Assembly: GCA_964587155.1 (NCBI GenBank)
Contig: CAZPKF010000005.1
Coordinates: 62,001 to 126,000, forward strand
DNA: 64,000 nucleotides
Direction: 5' to 3'
DNA from: Hallerella sp964587155
Lineage (GTDB): Bacteria > Fibrobacterota > Fibrobacteria > Fibrobacterales > Fibrobacteraceae
The notes beneath the pieces were generated by a model, which saw nothing but the letters and a program-made list of their open reading frames with translations, did no database searches and had not been told where the DNA came from. This document shows, in pieces, positions 62,502-64,000 of this stretch. The position numbers and the translations under genes are program-made. Positions within the stretch are counted from its first letter, which is position 1. Each line of letters starts with the position of its first letter.

Positions 62502-63083
62502 TTACTTGCGAGGCCTAAAAATTTCATCAATGACGCCGAATTCGAGAGCCTCTTCCGGAGTCAAGAAAAAGTCGCGTTCTGTTTTTTCACGAACTTCTTC
62601 GATGGAACGGCCAGAATGCTCAGCAATAATTTCCGAGAGCATTTCACGGGTACGCACCAGTTCTTTCGCATGGACCTGAATATCTGTCGATTGTCCAGTC
62701 ACAGCGCCGGACGGCTGATGCAACATAATGCGGGAATGCGGCAACGCATAACGTTTGCCCTTTGTTCCCGCCGCAAGCAAGATCGCCGCCATCGAAATGC
62801 TGTCACCAACGCAGATCGTCGCCACATTCGGACGAATGTGCTGCATTGTATCGTAAATGGCAAGTCCCGCCGAAACATAACCACCCGGACTGTTGATATA
62901 CAACGTGATATCTTTTTCTGGATTTTCGTATTCGAGGAAAATCATTTGCGCCATCACGTTATTGGCGACTTCATCGTTGATGGGAGTTCCCAAAAAGATG
63001 ATCCGTTCCTTGAGAAGGCGCGAATAGATGTCGTAGGCGCGTTCACCGTGCCCGGTATTTTCAATGATTGTCGGGATGATCAT
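62502..63083 (-). CDS. clpP: ATP-dependent Clp protease proteolytic subunit
   Basis: 193 residues from ATG 63083 (AAGGGAG five bases upstream), which places tig 16 bp before it; the longer frame to 63134 starts inside tig and lacks a ribosome site. Catalytic Ser in DSISMAAILLAAG, His in HSRIMLHQPSG, and Asp in EKTERDFFLTPEEA. YINSPGGYVSAGLAI is the handle motif. Forms the tetradecameric barrel with ClpX. Confidence 0.96.
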   Translation of the reverse strand: MIIPTIIENTGHGERAYDIYSRLLKERIIFLGTPINDEVANNVMAQMIFLEYENPEKDITLYINSPGGYVSAGLAIYDTMQHIRPNVATICVGDSISMAAILLAAGTKGKRYALPHSRIMLHQPSGAVTGQSTDIQVHAKELVRTREMLSEIIAEHSGRSIEEVREKTERDFFLTPEEALEFGVIDEIFRPRK

Positions 63084-63099
63084 GTTTCTCCCTTGCAAA

Positions 63100-64000
63100 T
63101 TACTTGGCGGAATCTTCGTGCTTGATTCCGACAATCAAATCTTCGGCAAGACCGACGCGAAGTTCATCACGCAGCGCAACGATCCGGCCCGACTGGCGGA
63201 AGTGGTTTTTCAGCTCTTGAGCTTCAATACCGTAAGCCTTGGCAATTTCTTCGATACGAGCATCGACAGCAGCCTGCGTCGGCTTGAGCTTTTCCTTGTT
63301 TGCGATAAATTCCAAGATGCGGTGCTTCTTGATTTCGCGGATGGCTTCCGGTTCGAGAGTCTTGAGCTCTTCTTCCGTCGGTTCCACGTCTTGATTTGTA
63401 CCGGAATGCTGTTTCAACGTGTATTTGATGAGATCAATAACCCTTGCATGGGGAACGTCGAACGGATTCGCTTCGATGAGTTTGTCAATCGCTTCGTTCA
63501 CCGCTTTGTTCTTGGCGGCTTGTTGCTTTTGATTGAAAAGGCTTGTCTGGAAATTGTCCTTCAGTTCAGCTTCGTCCTTCACACCAATTTTCTTGAAAAA
63601 TTCTTCGTCCATTTTCGGAGCGCGAATTTCGCGGACATCGGTCACTTCGACCTTGAACTCGGCGGACTTGCCGCGATACTGCTCGTCTTTGTGATCCTGC
63701 GGATACACGAAATTGATTTCCTTCGTTTCACCCTTCTTCACGCCCGTAAGGCCTTCGTCAAATCCCGGAGAAGAGGATTCGCCAAGGAGAGAGCGGAACT
63801 CGCGGTCTTCCGGAATTTCCTTTGTTTCACCGTCAATCTTCACTTCGAGGTAATTGCCGACAACGACATCGCCCTTCTTCGATTCACGGTCAACGGATTC
63901 CGCCGTAGAATACATCTGGAGGGCGCGGTCCATTTCCGCTTTCACTTCATCTTCGGAAACCGCCACCGCCGGGACGCTGATTCCCAAATTCGAATAGTCC
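63100..64000 (-). CDS. tig: trigger factor, 5' end outside window
   Basis: C-terminal 300 residues of a trigger factor. PPIase-like domain: VVVGNYLEVKIDGE, GFDEGLTGVKKGETKEINFVYPQDH and the following beta strands; then the chaperone C-domain, helical with FDVPHARVIDLIKY, REIKKHRILEFIA and ELKNHFRQSGRIVAL. The ribosome-binding N-domain (GFRxGKxP) is cut off. The frame stays open through the edge. First gene of the proteostasis operon. Confidence 0.92.
   Translation of the reverse strand, partial: DYSNLGISVPAVAVSEDEVKAEMDRALQMYSTAESVDRESKKGDVVVGNYLEVKIDGETKEIPEDREFRSLLGESSSPGFDEGLTGVKKGETKEINFVYPQDHKDEQYRGKSAEFKVEVTDVREIRAPKMDEEFFKKIGVKDEAELKDNFQTSLFNQKQQAAKNKAVNEAIDKLIEANPFDVPHARVIDLIKYTLKQHSGTNQDVEPTEEELKTLEPEAIREIKKHRILEFIANKEKLKPTQAAVDARIEEIAKAYGIEAQELKNHFRQSGRIVALRDELRVGLAEDLIVGIKHEDSAK

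Noticed and set aside
62502..63134. Longer ClpP with start at 63134
   Set aside because: The extra N-terminus overlaps the tig gene and lacks a ribosome site; ATG 63083 has AAGGGAG at the right distance and gives the usual length.

Overview
The window looks like a chromosomal segment of an anaerobic, polysaccharide-degrading member of the Fibrobacterota (Fibrobacter or Hallerella type). The evidence is indirect: Ser-rich lipoprotein linkers, a GH30 enzyme and a large surface protein that both end in a type IX secretion-like C-terminal domain, a GH57 enzyme, reverse rubrerythrin with PerR, and housekeeping genes with A+T-rich, mostly leaderless spacing. No rRNA, tRNA, CRISPR array, insertion sequence or phage gene was recognised. 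Most genes lie on the minus strand.

Left part (1-6.4 kb): PAP2 phosphatase, RNase G, a small cell-envelope operon (M23 peptidase, HAD hydrolase) and dnaN.

6.5-17.7 kb is the most unusual region, eleven consecutive minus-strand genes for organosulfur metabolism in three transcription units: (i) DUF4418 membrane protein, FtsX-like permease and ABC ATPase; (ii) cystathionine gamma-synthase/lyase and an MccA-like cysteine/cystathionine beta-synthase; (iii) an AhpD-like CxxC protein, an SsuABC-type ABC importer, a class III aminotransferase and MetY. Units i and iii start behind an identical 23-bp element, and unit ii behind a diverged copy. Unit ii also carries a 28-codon leader peptide ending in Cys, followed by an intrinsic terminator directly in front of the first gene. 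This looks like cysteine-responsive transcription attenuation. Together they suggest an undescribed cysteine-limitation regulon that also includes an uncharacterised ABC/DUF4418 system.

17.7-24.4 kb: NYN-domain protein, ahcY, a decayed secreted-protein gene with in-frame stops, then rpmH-rnpA-yidD-yidC, with rnpA apparently starting at ATT. 24.4-35.1 kb: cysS, a small Ser-rich secreted protein, an orphan adenine methylase, GH57, queA, WYL regulator, a zinc-ribbon/BON protein and gltX. 35.2-37.1 kb: rubrerythrin-perR behind tandem PerR boxes, and trmO. 37.1-46.6 kb: GH30, a flavin-type oxidase, and an operon FGE-like lipoprotein - NlpE-like lipoprotein - TrmA-like methylase - metH - Cys-repeat protein.

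46.9-52.4 kb is accessory: a surface protein related to M6 peptidases whose zinc site is destroyed, and an orphan Ntox44-like toxin followed by a tiny membrane protein and a DUF5412-like protein that may be its immunity partner. 52.4-64 kb: LolB-like and TPR lipoproteins, PASTA protein, Crp/Fnr regulator, purA, then the proteostasis cluster yggS-lon-clpX-clpP-tig. tig and the first gene of the window are cut by the window edges.
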